This document shows, piece after piece, positions 17,059 through 26,290 of a DNA stretch of 64,000 bases. The notes beneath the pieces were generated by a model. The model saw only the letters and a list, made by a program, of their open reading frames with translations, had not been told where the DNA came from and searched no databases. Position numbers and translations under genes: made by a program. The stretch comes from Brucella pseudintermedia (GTDB lineage: Bacteria; Pseudomonadota; Alphaproteobacteria; Rhizobiales; Rhizobiaceae): contig NZ_WBWE01000001.1 in the NCBI RefSeq assembly GCF_008932435.1, positions 1 to 64,000 of the forward strand, read 5' to 3'. Every line of letters begins with the position of its first letter. Within the stretch, counting starts at the first letter, position 1.

Positions 17059-18690
17059 ATGATGCATTTCGGACGTTTTCGCATTCTGGCCGCAGGCGCC
17101 GCACTTGCCGCTGTTCTGGCCGCAAATCCGGCCCTGTCGGCCACACCTGCCGACACGCTGGTACAGGCATGGGCCATTGACGACACCATCACGCTCGACC
17201 CTGCCGAATCCTTTGAATTGAGCCCGGCCGAGTTCATCGGTAACGCCTACGACATGCTCGTCCGTCTCGACATCAACGACACGTCGAAAGTCGTGCCGGG
17301 CGTTGCCGAAAGCTGGACCGTTTCCGACGACGGCCTCACCTATACGTTCAAGCTGAAGAAGGACATCAAGTTCGCTTCCGGCAATCCGATCACGTCTGCC
17401 GATGTAGCCTATTCCTTCGAACGCGCTGTCCGTCTCGACAAGAGCCCGGCGTTCATCCTGACCCAGTTTGGCCTGACCAAGGATAACATCAACGAAAAGG
17501 CAAAAGCCGTAGACGATAACACCTTCGTCTTCACCGTCGACAAGCCTTATGCGCCAAGCTTTGTGTTGAACTGCCTGACCGCGACCGTCGCCGCAGTCGT
17601 CGACAAGAAGCTTCTCGAAGAACATGCAGAGAAGGTTACGCCGACCGACGAGTACAAGTACGACACCGATTATGCCAATGCATGGCTGAAAACCAAGTCG
17701 GCAGGTTCCGGCCCGTTCGTGATCCGCGAATGGCGCGCCAATGAAGTCGTCATTCTGGAGCGCAACGATAATTTCTATGGCGAAAAGGCCAAGCTCAAGC
17801 GGGTCTTCTATCGTCACGTCAAGGAAAGCGCGACGCAGCGCCTGATGCTCGAATCCGGCGATGTGGATGTGGCGCGCAATCTGGAACCGGGCGACTACGA
17901 AGCCGTTCAGAAGAACGACAAGCTCGCCACAACCAGCGCCGCCAAGGGCACGGTTTATTACATCAGCCTCAATCAGAAGAACGAGAATCTGGCCAAGCCG
18001 GAAGTCCGCGAAGCGTTCAAATATCTGGTCGATTATGATGCGATCGGTTCGACTCTCATCAAGGGCATCGGTGAAATCCGCCAGACTTATCAGGCCAAGG
18101 GTGTTCTCGGCTCTCTCGATGCTGCTCCGTACAAGCTCGACGTCGCCAAGGCGAAGGAACTTCTCGCCAAGGCAGGCCTCAAGGACGGTCTTTCGGTCAC
18201 GTTCGACGTGCGTAACGGCCAGCCGGTCACCGGCATTGCCGAATCCTTCCAGCAGACCGCTGCTCAGGCTGGCGTGAAGATCGAAATCATCCCCGGCGAC
18301 GGCAAGCAGACACTGACCAAATATCGCGCCCGCAACCACGATATGTATATCGGCCAGTGGGGCATGGACTATTGGGATCCGAATTCCAACGCCGAAGCTT
18401 TCACCAGCAATCCTGACAATAGCGACGACGCCTCGACCAAGACGCTCGCATGGCGCAACGCCTGGGACATTCCGGAGCTAACCAAGCAGACGCAGGCCGC
18501 ACTTCTGGAGCGCGACAGCGACAAGCGTGCCGAACAGTACAAGAAGCTGCAGCAGGAAGCGCTCGACCAGAGCCCGTTCGTCATGCTGTTCCAGCAGGTG
18601 GAAGTCGCCGGCATCGGCGGCAATGTGAAGGGCTACAAGCTCGGCCCGACATTCGACTCCAACTTCCTGGCTCCTGTCAGCAAGGAATAG
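17059..18690 (+). CDS. ABC transporter substrate-binding protein, dipeptide/oligopeptide family
   Basis: A 543-residue periplasmic binding protein of SBP family 5 with a Sec signal (cleavage after ALSA). The family pattern near the N-terminus is GLTYTFKLKKDIKFASG, followed by SADVAYSFER. The ATG at 17059 has AAGGGA about ten bases upstream; a start 66 bases earlier would place a charged tail before the signal. With the preceding dipeptidase and the following permease and ATPase genes it forms a dipeptide uptake system. Confidence 0.92.
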   Translation: MMHFGRFRILAAGAALAAVLAANPALSATPADTLVQAWAIDDTITLDPAESFELSPAEFIGNAYDMLVRLDINDTSKVVPGVAESWTVSDDGLTYTFKLKKDIKFASGNPITSADVAYSFERAVRLDKSPAFILTQFGLTKDNINEKAKAVDDNTFVFTVDKPYAPSFVLNCLTATVAAVVDKKLLEEHAEKVTPTDEYKYDTDYANAWLKTKSAGSGPFVIREWRANEVVILERNDNFYGEKAKLKRVFYRHVKESATQRLMLESGDVDVARNLEPGDYEAVQKNDKLATTSAAKGTVYYISLNQKNENLAKPEVREAFKYLVDYDAIGSTLIKGIGEIRQTYQAKGVLGSLDAAPYKLDVAKAKELLAKAGLKDGLSVTFDVRNGQPVTGIAESFQQTAAQAGVKIEIIPGDGKQTLTKYRARNHDMYIGQWGMDYWDPNSNAEAFTSNPDNSDDASTKTLAWRNAWDIPELTKQTQAALLERDSDKRAEQYKKLQQEALDQSPFVMLFQQVEVAGIGGNVKGYKLGPTFDSNFLAPVSKE

Positions 18691-18701
18691 TGGCCATGCG
18701 T

Positions 18702-18785
18702 CGGCGCGTGAAAATCATCACGCGCCGAAACGGCTTTAAATCAACGAGATGGAGCGGTTTTCTGAATCAAAAAGGAAGCCGCTCC
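18702..18785 (+). repeat. two strong hairpins between binding-protein and permease genes
   Basis: A 10-bp perfect stem pairs 18702-18711 with 18718-18727, and a 12-bp stem (two G-U pairs) joins 18751-18762 with 18774-18785. The second begins GGAGCGG, like the hairpin at 41407-41450, so it belongs to the repeat family of this window. Within the operon such hairpins could protect the upstream mRNA or reduce read-through. Confidence 0.6.
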
Positions 18786-18868
18786 ACGAAATTTTCAGCA
18801 CTGCCGATCCGGTTTTCCGGAGCGACAGTTGTCCTGAAACGCTCTCATTGTCGGAAGCGGTCAAAACA

Positions 18869-19936
18869 TTGAGTAACACTGGAACCACCAAAAAGGTAAG
18901 GCGGGCACCGCGGCGCGGGGCGGCTCTTGCCACGTCGATAGCCAGTTTTCTGGGTATCGTCATCACGACTTATCTGGGCCTTCTGGCCGTAACCTTTTTC
19001 ATCGGCCGTGTTGTGCCGATTGATCCCGTTCTTGCAATCGTCGGCGATCGCGCTCCAGCGCATGTCGTCGCGCGCGTTCGGGAAGAAATGGGCTTCAACC
19101 TGCCCTATTACCAGCAGTTTTTCCTTTACGTGAAGGGCGTGCTACAGGGCGATTTCGGCACTTCGGTGCTGACCACCAATCCGGTCATGACCGATATTCG
19201 CCGCGTTTTCCCGGCCACGATGGAACTTGCCACCGTCGGCACGATCATCGGCGCCGTGTTCGGCATTCCTCTTGGCGTCCTCGCCGCGGTCAAGCGCGGC
19301 AGCCTCGTCGACCAGATCGTGCGCGTGATCGGGCTTGTCGGCTATTCGGTGCCGATCTTCTGGCTCGGAATGCTCGCGCTTTTGATCTTCTATGCGCGGC
19401 TGGGCTGGACATCCGGTCCCGGACGCATCGACATCACATTCGAATATACCTTCACGCCGATCACCGGATTCTATGTGATTGACGCGATTCTCCAGCGCGA
19501 CTGGCCAGCATTGAAGGATATTGTCTCCCACCTTATCCTGCCATCTGCACTGCTCGGCTATTTCTCGCTCGCCTATATCAGCCGCATGACCCGTTCCTTC
19601 ATGCTCAATGAACTGGAACAGGAATATATCATCGCCGCGCGCGCCAAGGGCATTTCGGAAACCCGCATCATCTGGGGCCATGCGCTGCGCAATGCCGCCG
19701 TGCCGCTGGTGACCGTGATTGCGCTTTCCTATGCCGGGCTTTTGGAAGGTTCGGTGCTGACCGAAACCATCTTCTCCTGGCCCGGCCTTGGACTCTACAT
19801 CACCAATTCACTGCAAAACGCTGATATGAATGCCGTTCTCGGTGGCACGATCGTCATCGGATCGGTCTTTATCGCGCTCAACCTCGTGTCCGATCTTCTC
19901 TATCGGCTTCTCGATCCAAGGACGCGCGCACGATGA
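18869..19936 (+). CDS. dipeptide ABC transporter permease, DppB-type
   Basis: A 355-residue inner-membrane protein with about six spans and the binding-protein-dependent permease domain. The EAA loop (AARAKGISETRIIWGHALRN) contacts the ATPase. The open frame extends upstream to an ATG inside the hairpin repeat, but I prefer the TTG at 18869: GGAAGCGG lies eight bases upstream and the family length then fits. The stop overlaps the next ATG. Confidence 0.9.
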   Translation: MSNTGTTKKVRRAPRRGAALATSIASFLGIVITTYLGLLAVTFFIGRVVPIDPVLAIVGDRAPAHVVARVREEMGFNLPYYQQFFLYVKGVLQGDFGTSVLTTNPVMTDIRRVFPATMELATVGTIIGAVFGIPLGVLAAVKRGSLVDQIVRVIGLVGYSVPIFWLGMLALLIFYARLGWTSGPGRIDITFEYTFTPITGFYVIDAILQRDWPALKDIVSHLILPSALLGYFSLAYISRMTRSFMLNELEQEYIIAARAKGISETRIIWGHALRNAAVPLVTVIALSYAGLLEGSVLTETIFSWPGLGLYITNSLQNADMNAVLGGTIVIGSVFIALNLVSDLLYRLLDPRTRAR

Positions 19937-20865
19937 GCCAAATGACAGATACTTCCAACCTCTCATGGCGCGAATGGCTGCTTACCGAGCGGCCGCAGTC
20001 GCGCACGCAAGCCCGTCTCGGTCGCGCCTACATGGTCTGGCGGCGCTTCACCGCCAACAAGCTGGCCGTCCTCGGTCTCCTGATCATCATCGGCCTTCTT
20101 GTCGTGGCGGCTCTGGCCGATGTGCTGGCCCCGCATTCGCCGGTTGTCGGCGATCTGGCCAATGCACGTCTCCTGCCGCCGGGATCACCGGGGTATCTGC
20201 TCGGCACCGACGATCAGGGACGCGATATTCTTTCGCGTCTGATCTATGGTTCCCGCCTCACCCTTTATGTGGTGCTGCTGGTCGCGATCATCGCAGCGCC
20301 TATCGGCCTTCTGGTCGGCACGGTTGCCGGTTACGCCGGCGGCTGGGTCGATGCGGTGCTGATGCGCATTACCGATATTTTCCTTGCCTTCCCGAAGCTC
20401 ATTCTGGCGCTCGCGTTTGTTGCTGCTCTCGGGCCGGGCATCGAAAATGCCATCATCGCCATCGCCATCACCTCATGGCCGCCCTATGCGCGCATTGCGC
20501 GTGCCGAAACGCTGACCGTGCGCAACTCGGACTATATTTCCGCCGTTCGTCTGATGGGCGCTTCGCCGATCCGCATCGTCGTGCGCCACATCATGCCACT
20601 CTGCACCTCGTCGCTGATCGTGCGTGTGACGCTCGACATGGCAGGCATCATCCTCACCGCCGCCGGTCTTGGCTTCCTTGGCCTTGGCGCTCAGCCGCCA
20701 TTGCCTGAATGGGGCGCGATGATCGCGTCCGGTCGCCGCTTCATTCTCGACCAGTGGTGGGTTGCCGCCATGCCGGGCATCGCGATCCTCATCGTCAGCC
20801 TCGGCTTCAATCTTCTGGGCGACGGCCTGCGCGATGCGCTCGATCCGCGGGGTAACAACCAATGA
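19933..20865 (+). CDS. dipeptide ABC transporter permease, DppC-type
   Basis: The second permease subunit, 310 residues. It has a cytoplasmic N-terminus, one span near 45-65, the LGTDDQGRDILSRL motif that marks DppC/OppC proteins, and then the permease domain with its EAA loop (AVRLMGASPIRIVVRHIMP). ATGA overlaps on both sides (with the DppB-type and DppD-type genes) indicate translational coupling and equal subunit supply. Confidence 0.92.
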   Translation: MSQMTDTSNLSWREWLLTERPQSRTQARLGRAYMVWRRFTANKLAVLGLLIIIGLLVVAALADVLAPHSPVVGDLANARLLPPGSPGYLLGTDDQGRDILSRLIYGSRLTLYVVLLVAIIAAPIGLLVGTVAGYAGGWVDAVLMRITDIFLAFPKLILALAFVAALGPGIENAIIAIAITSWPPYARIARAETLTVRNSDYISAVRLMGASPIRIVVRHIMPLCTSSLIVRVTLDMAGIILTAAGLGFLGLGAQPPLPEWGAMIASGRRFILDQWWVAAMPGIAILIVSLGFNLLGDGLRDALDPRGNNQ

Positions 20866-21695
20866 AGCCTCTTCTGACTGTTGAAGACCTGCGGGTCACC
20901 TTCCCGACCCGCACGGGCGCAATCGAGGCCGTGCGCGGCGTCAGCTTCGAACTGGGTCGCGAACGCCTCGGCATCGTGGGCGAATCCGGCTCGGGCAAGT
21001 CGCAGACCGGCCGCGCCATCATGGGGCTGACCCCGCTGCACGCGAAGATCACCGCCAAAAAACTCGAGTTCGACGGCATCGATCTTCTGAACGCTCCAGC
21101 GCGCCAACGCCGTGCCTTACGTGGCGGTCGTATCGCCATGGTGTTGCAGGACCCGAAATATTCCCTCAACCCTGTGATGACCATCGGCAAGCAGATTGCC
21201 GAAACGCTGAAGGCCCACGGCAAGTTCAGCAGCGAGGAAATCCGCAAGCGCTCCATCGCCATGCTGGAAGCTGTGCAGATCCGCGATCCTGAGCGTGTCA
21301 TGAGCCTCTATCCGCACGAAGTTTCGGGCGGCATGGGCCAGCGCGTCATGATTGCGATGATGCTGGTGGCAGAGCCGGAAATGCTGATCGCCGATGAGCC
21401 GACCTCAGCCCTCGACGTGACGGTGCAGCTCGAAGTGCTCGGCATTCTGGACAAGCTGGTCGCCGAACGCGGCATGGGGCTGATCTTCGTCAGCCACGAC
21501 TTGCGCCTCGTTTCCTCCTTCTGCGACCGCGTCATCGTGATGTATGCAGGCAAGATCGTGGAGGAAATCGCGGCGAAAGACCTCGCCAATGCGAAACACC
21601 CCTATACGCAAGGATTGCTGAACTGCATGCCGAAAATCGGAGCCGATCGCCATCCCCTGCCAACCTTGCAGCGTGAGGAGGCATGGAAGCTATGA
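20862..21695 (+). CDS. dipeptide ABC transporter ATPase, DppD-type
   Basis: 277 residues with Walker A GESGSGKS, signature VSGGMGQR and Walker B MLIADEP. The C-terminal HPYTQGLL motif is typical of peptide-transporter ATPases, although the protein is shorter than many DppD proteins (about 325), with less of the C-terminal oligopeptide region that holds an iron-sulfur site in some members. It powers import together with the following ATPase. Confidence 0.9.
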   Translation: MKPLLTVEDLRVTFPTRTGAIEAVRGVSFELGRERLGIVGESGSGKSQTGRAIMGLTPLHAKITAKKLEFDGIDLLNAPARQRRALRGGRIAMVLQDPKYSLNPVMTIGKQIAETLKAHGKFSSEEIRKRSIAMLEAVQIRDPERVMSLYPHEVSGGMGQRVMIAMMLVAEPEMLIADEPTSALDVTVQLEVLGILDKLVAERGMGLIFVSHDLRLVSSFCDRVIVMYAGKIVEEIAAKDLANAKHPYTQGLLNCMPKIGADRHPLPTLQREEAWKL

Positions 21696-22456
21696 CAGGC
21701 GAAACTATGAGCACGGCATCTGCATTGAGCGTCGATAATATCGACGTTTATTTCGACCATTTCCATGCGCTGAAATCGGTCAGCATCGAAGTGGCCCGCG
21801 GCGAATCCTACGGGCTGGTGGGTGAATCCGGTTCGGGCAAATCGACCCTGCTGCGCGCCGTAGCAGGTCTTGCGCCTGTCGAAGATGGCGAAATCCGTAT
21901 TGACGGACAATTGCTGAAGACACCGCGTGACAAGGCGTTCTATCGCAATGTCCAGATGGTGTTTCAGGACCCTTACGGCTCGCTGCATCCACGGCAGACT
22001 GTGGACCGCCTGTTGCTGGAACCGCTCGCCATCCACGGCGTTGGCGACACGGAACAGCGCATCGTGAAGGCGCTCGATGAAGTCGGCCTCGGTTCCGGCT
22101 TTCGCTTCCGCTATCCGCACCAGCTTTCGGGCGGCCAGCGCCAGCGCATCGCCATTGCCCGCGCGCTCATCGTCGAGCCCAGCATATTGCTGCTCGACGA
22201 GCCGACTTCGGCGCTCGATGCATCGGTTCAGGCGGAAGTGCTGAACCTGCTCGAACAGGTTCGGCGCGACCGCAATCTCACCTTCGTCATGGTCAGCCAC
22301 GACCTTGGCGTCGTCACCCATATGTGCGACCGGCTTGCCGTCATGCGTAATGGGGAGGTCGTGGAACAGTTGCAGGCGAATGATCTTGTCAGCGGCAATA
22401 TCCATGCCGACTATACGAAGAACCTGATGCGGGCGAGCGAAGGCTTCCGCAGGTAG
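21692..22456 (+). CDS. dipeptide ABC transporter ATPase, DppF-type
   Basis: 254 residues with Walker A GESGSGKST, signature LSGGQRQR, Walker B LLLDEPTSALD and an H-loop VSHD. I chose the ATG at 21692 because it overlaps the preceding stop as ATGA and lies ten bases from a GAGGAGG site; the ATG nine bases upstream is too close to that site. It is shorter than typical DppF, lacking most of the C-terminal oligopeptide region. It is the last gene of the dipeptide operon. Confidence 0.9.
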   Translation: MTGETMSTASALSVDNIDVYFDHFHALKSVSIEVARGESYGLVGESGSGKSTLLRAVAGLAPVEDGEIRIDGQLLKTPRDKAFYRNVQMVFQDPYGSLHPRQTVDRLLLEPLAIHGVGDTEQRIVKALDEVGLGSGFRFRYPHQLSGGQRQRIAIARALIVEPSILLLDEPTSALDASVQAEVLNLLEQVRRDRNLTFVMVSHDLGVVTHMCDRLAVMRNGEVVEQLQANDLVSGNIHADYTKNLMRASEGFRR

Positions 22457-22489
22457 GAAGAAGCGGTCCGTTTCAGCATGCGCAAAAAC

Positions 22490-22515
22490 AAAGGGGACCT
22501 GGCGGCCCCCTTTTT
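22490..22515. terminator. terminator between convergent genes
   Basis: AAAGGGG (22490-22496) pairs with CCCCTTT (22507-22513), with T runs on either strand. It separates the dipeptide operon from the convergent siderophore-interacting gene. Confidence 0.75.
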
Positions 22516-22522
22516 CATTGCA

Positions 22523-23620
22523 TCAATCGTCGGACTTGCCTGGCGTGTCGCCATCCTGCCCGCGCCGCCAATAGGCGACAATCAGCTGACGGTCCTTCGG
22601 GATATTGCGTTCCTTGCGCATATAGGTGCGGATCGACCGGAATGCGTCGAATTCGCAACCGGCCCAGACAAAAATATCGTCTTCATCTTCCGGCAATTCC
22701 ACCGCCCTCACCGCGTCCTGCAACAATGTCGTCGTTCCCGCCTCGGCGCCATTGCGGTTCAGCCATTGCAGATCGACATCGGCCCGTGAGAAAAGTTTCT
22801 GCTCTTCCTCGGGGCTGCCGATTTCGACGCGCACGACCGCCTTGGTTCCTTCCGGCAACCGTTCGAGAATGCGCCCTATGGCAGGCAAGGCGGTTTCGTC
22901 GCCAGCGAGCAGATACCATTTGGCATCGCCTGCATCGCCACCGCCCGGACCAGTCATACCGACAATGTCGCCCGGCTTGGCGCTGAGGGCCCAACCGGAG
23001 CCGGGCGCATCGCAATCATCGCCATGAACGACCATGTCGATATCCACCCATCCGGCGGCCGCATCAATGTTGCGGATCGTATAGACACGTGTCGCAAGCT
23101 TGGCTTCGCCATCCGGCCAAACCGGACGGCCATCTTCGCCAGTCGTGGGCCATTGCGGTTTGGCAAGGCCCTTGGGCGGGAACAGAAGACGGATATGCAG
23201 GCCCAAATAGGAAAAGCGGTGAAGATTGTCGCCCTTGAGGCGAACACGGCGCATGTGCGGCGTTACATTCGATACCGAAACAACCTGCATCTCGCGGAAA
23301 TAAGGCAATGGCAGTCCGGCCGCCACATCGCCTTCCCAGATAATCTTCGGTTTGGCGCTGCCCTTGTCGAGAAACTCCAGCACATGTTCGGCGATGGAAT
23401 ATTTCATATAGGCCAGCCCGGTTTCGTCCTCGCTCGTGACATCGACGCTGACCGTTTCATCGTCCCACTGCACATCCGCCTGACCGAAGCTCAGCACCAG
23501 CTTGGCCATGCTACCCTGACGGTGCACGTCGGCATGCTCGACAAAATGATCGAGAAGCTGATTGAGCACATGACCCGCATTGGTAAGCGCAAAACGGGTA
23601 TTGGCGTTGAGTTCGGACAT
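22523..23620 (-). CDS. siderophore-interacting flavoprotein with N-terminal DUF2218 domain
   Basis: A 365-residue two-part protein. Residues about 1-95 match DUF2218 (AYMKYSIAEHVLEF near the end). Residues about 105-355 match the SIP ferric-siderophore reductase family: an FAD-binding barrel with RVYTIRN near 178, followed by the NAD(P)H-binding SIP C-domain ending in WRRG. The expected role is to release iron from imported siderophores by reduction. It is the first gene of the region whose remainder is mostly cobalamin synthesis, and reduction of corrinoids is a speculative alternative. Confidence 0.87.
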   Translation of the reverse strand: MSELNANTRFALTNAGHVLNQLLDHFVEHADVHRQGSMAKLVLSFGQADVQWDDETVSVDVTSEDETGLAYMKYSIAEHVLEFLDKGSAKPKIIWEGDVAAGLPLPYFREMQVVSVSNVTPHMRRVRLKGDNLHRFSYLGLHIRLLFPPKGLAKPQWPTTGEDGRPVWPDGEAKLATRVYTIRNIDAAAGWVDIDMVVHGDDCDAPGSGWALSAKPGDIVGMTGPGGGDAGDAKWYLLAGDETALPAIGRILERLPEGTKAVVRVEIGSPEEEQKLFSRADVDLQWLNRNGAEAGTTTLLQDAVRAVELPEDEDDIFVWAGCEFDAFRSIRTYMRKERNIPKDRQLIVAYWRRGQDGDTPGKSDD

Positions 23621-23686
23621 GCCCCGTCCTCCTTTGGGAATGAATTTTCCCAGCCTTACCCGAATATAACATGACTATTCAAGTCA

Positions 23687-24898
23687 TCATTGTTGCTTGG
23701 ACCCGCAATAAATTGTGACGGGCAGTGCCTGCCGCCACACATCGAAAGAACCGAGCGCCCCGGCCTGCGCAACCGAGAGCCGCGTCAGTTCTCCACCGCA
23801 CTTTTCACGCCAGTTGAAAAGCAGCATTTCGCTTTGCAGGGTCACGGCATTGGCAACCAGCCGCCCGCCTGGCTTCAGGGCATTCCAGCAAGCTTGAAGC
23901 ACACCGTCATCGGTCACGCCGCCGCCAATGAAAATTGCATCCGGCGCTTCCAATCCTGTAAGCGCCGCAGGAGCTTCGCCCCTGATCAACTGCAATCCCG
24001 AAGCGCCCAATGACGCGCGATTCCGCTCGATCATGGCCTGTCGCTGTCCGTTGGCCTCGATGGCAATGGCGCGACATGTGGGGTGAACACGCATCCATTC
24101 AATGCCGATGGAGCCGCACCCAGCCCCAACATCCCAAAGAAGTTGATGGGGCAATGGCTGCAATCGCGACAGCGTGACAGCGCGAATGTCCCGCTTGGTC
24201 AGTTGACCATCATTTTCAAAGGCTTCATCGGGAAGCCCGGCCGCTGGCGAAAACACGTTCGCTTCCGGCGCAGCGATGCATTCAATCGCCAGAACATTCA
24301 GATCGGCACATCGCTCGTGCCACCAGTTTTCTGCTCTATCCCCTATCCGGCGTTCCTTCGAGCCGCCTATGTGCTCAAGCACGGTCATGCGGCTCTGGCC
24401 AAAGCCCTTGTCCTTGAGCATTGCCGCCGCTTTTGCTGGCGTCAAGCCGTCATTGCTGAGGACAAGAAGTTTCTCGCCCGGCAGGATATGCGGAAGCAGC
24501 AGTTCAAACGGACGACCGTGCACGCTGACAGTGCGGACGTCCTGAAGCGGCCATCCCATCCTTGCGGCAGCCAGCGAGAGCGAGGACGGATGCGGCAGAA
24601 CAAGCATTTCTTGCGGAGAAAAATGCCGCGCCAAAGTTGCGCCCACGCCGAAGAACATTGGATCGCCGCTTGCCAGCACGACGACCGGCTGGTCGCGATA
24701 TGCCTCAATCATGGCGAAAGCCTCGTCGAAGGGAGACGGCCACGCCACGCGCTCAGCCTTGATGCTGTCGTCCAGAAAATCCAGATGGCGTCTGCCGCCG
24801 AAAATGACCTTGGCCGAAGCAAGCGCCGCGAGCCCGGTTTTCCCAAGCCCGTCCAATCCGTCTTCGCCGATCCCGATCACCGTCAGCCAATGTGCCAT
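23687..24898 (-). CDS. cobL: precorrin-6Y C5,15-methyltransferase (decarboxylating)
   Basis: Adds methyl groups at C5 and C15 of precorrin-6B and removes the C12 acetate carboxyl. The 403 residues hold a CbiE-like tetrapyrrole methylase (about 1-200; GIGEDGLDGL near the N-terminus) and a CbiT-like Rossmann methylase (about 210-400; DVGAGCGSIG). This is the fused form used in aerobic pathways. The ATG at 24898 has GGAG nine bases upstream; a longer frame exists but adds nothing conserved. It is divergent from cobG across 73 bases. Confidence 0.95.
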   Translation of the reverse strand: MAHWLTVIGIGEDGLDGLGKTGLAALASAKVIFGGRRHLDFLDDSIKAERVAWPSPFDEAFAMIEAYRDQPVVVLASGDPMFFGVGATLARHFSPQEMLVLPHPSSLSLAAARMGWPLQDVRTVSVHGRPFELLLPHILPGEKLLVLSNDGLTPAKAAAMLKDKGFGQSRMTVLEHIGGSKERRIGDRAENWWHERCADLNVLAIECIAAPEANVFSPAAGLPDEAFENDGQLTKRDIRAVTLSRLQPLPHQLLWDVGAGCGSIGIEWMRVHPTCRAIAIEANGQRQAMIERNRASLGASGLQLIRGEAPAALTGLEAPDAIFIGGGVTDDGVLQACWNALKPGGRLVANAVTLQSEMLLFNWREKCGGELTRLSVAQAGALGSFDVWRQALPVTIYCGSKQQ

Positions 24899-24971
24899 GC
24901 GCGCCGCTCCTTTTCCCTGTTCGTATGGCGAGGCAGTAGCAAGTGCAAGCGGCAAGGCGTATAAGGCTGGA

Positions 24972-26276
24972 ATGTCGAGCCAGCAAACCACTCAAACGCT
25001 GCAAGTCCAGACCGACAGGCGCAACGCCTGTCCTGGTCTTTCACGCATGGTGATGGCGAAAGATGGCGCAATGGCCCGCATCAAATTGAAGCTCGGTCGC
25101 CTGTCAGCCGATCAGGCCCGTTCAATTGCAACGATAGCGGAACGTTTCGATACAGGCGCGATTGAGCTATCGATTCGCTCCAATATCCAGTTGCGCGGCA
25201 TCGCGCCCGGACATTGGGATAATGTTGTCGCTGCGCTTCATGACACAGGGCTTGGAGCAGAAAATTCCGGTGCCGACGATGTTCGCAACGTGATGGTTAG
25301 CCCCACGTCTGGCCTTGACTGTGGTCAGATATGCGACGTCACCGGACTGGCCTTATCCGTGCTGAATATGTTGCAGGCGAATGAAGCTTTCTATTCGCTG
25401 TCACCGAAATTCTCCTTGCAGATTGACGGCGGCGAGGACTGCGCCATGATTTCCCATCCGGGCGATATCTGGCTTTCGGCCGTGGACCGGAAAACCTATG
25501 CGTTCGGCCTTGCTTCCTCTCCCGACAGGGAAGCGCTGGGGACCTTGGAATCCCGACACGCCCTCCCCCTCATCGAAGCGTTGCTGCATCGGTTTTTACG
25601 CCATGGCCGTTTTGCGCGGATGAAACATCTGTTCGAGGTGGTTTCGCCAGCCGAATTTCTCGCCGATTTGAACAGGGAACTGCCTTTTCCAATCCATTCT
25701 GCCGCAGGCTGGAAACGCAAGGCACAGACGCCATTTTCGCATCTTGGCCCGAACCGGCAGCGTGATGGATCGACTTATGTCGGCGCCATGCCGCTTATGG
25801 GGCGGCTGACGCCACACCAGCTCAGGGCACTGGCAGACCTCTCCATCAGCGGAAAGCGCGAACTACGGCTAACGCCATGGCAAGGCATCATCCTCCCTTA
25901 TGTAGATGGAATGCAGATTGGAAAAATAACCGAAGTACTTCGTTCGCTTGATCTCGAAACCACAGCCGAAGCGCCTCATGCGCGGATTCGTGCCTGTTCG
26001 GGTTCGAATGGGTGCGGCTCCGCGCTCGCCGACACTCAAGCCGACGGCAAGACACTCGCCTCGCATTTGACCTGCGCAACGACAGCCGTCCACGTGACCG
26101 GATGCGCCAAATCCTGCGCGGCGCTCGCGCCCCTTCCGCATACGCTTCTTGCCCGGTCGGCAGGCCGCTACGATCTTTATGCGCGAGACAGGACTGGACC
26201 ATCGCGTTTCGGGCAGCTATTGGCGACAGATATCACCATTGACGAAGCGGCGCGCCTTCTGAACGCCCGACACTGA
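24972..26276 (+). CDS. cobG: precorrin-3B synthase (monooxygenase)
   Basis: Uses oxygen to hydroxylate precorrin-3A and form the ring lactone before ring contraction, so it marks the aerobic B12 route. The 434 residues have the duplicated nitrite/sulfite-reductase half-domains (ferredoxin-like) and cysteines for a 4Fe-4S cluster in CSGSNGCGSA and VTGCAKSCA (about 345-385). The ATG at 24972 fits the family N-terminus, with the conserved RRNACPGLSR near residue 16. It is the first gene of a plus-strand run with cobH, cobI and cobJ. Confidence 0.95.
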   Translation: MSSQQTTQTLQVQTDRRNACPGLSRMVMAKDGAMARIKLKLGRLSADQARSIATIAERFDTGAIELSIRSNIQLRGIAPGHWDNVVAALHDTGLGAENSGADDVRNVMVSPTSGLDCGQICDVTGLALSVLNMLQANEAFYSLSPKFSLQIDGGEDCAMISHPGDIWLSAVDRKTYAFGLASSPDREALGTLESRHALPLIEALLHRFLRHGRFARMKHLFEVVSPAEFLADLNRELPFPIHSAAGWKRKAQTPFSHLGPNRQRDGSTYVGAMPLMGRLTPHQLRALADLSISGKRELRLTPWQGIILPYVDGMQIGKITEVLRSLDLETTAEAPHARIRACSGSNGCGSALADTQADGKTLASHLTCATTAVHVTGCAKSCAALAPLPHTLLARSAGRYDLYARDRTGPSRFGQLLATDITIDEAARLLNARH

Positions 26277-26290
26277 TTAGAGTGGTCCTT

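Noticed and set aside
15864-18339. Two open frames of about 456 codons on the minus strand opposite the dipeptidase and binding-protein genes.
   Set aside because: Both mirror well-supported plus-strand genes and show no domain, signal or ribosome-site support.
24899-24971. The cobL-cobG divergent gap examined for a B12 riboswitch.
   Set aside because: It is only 73 bases long, too short for the class, and has no B12 box.
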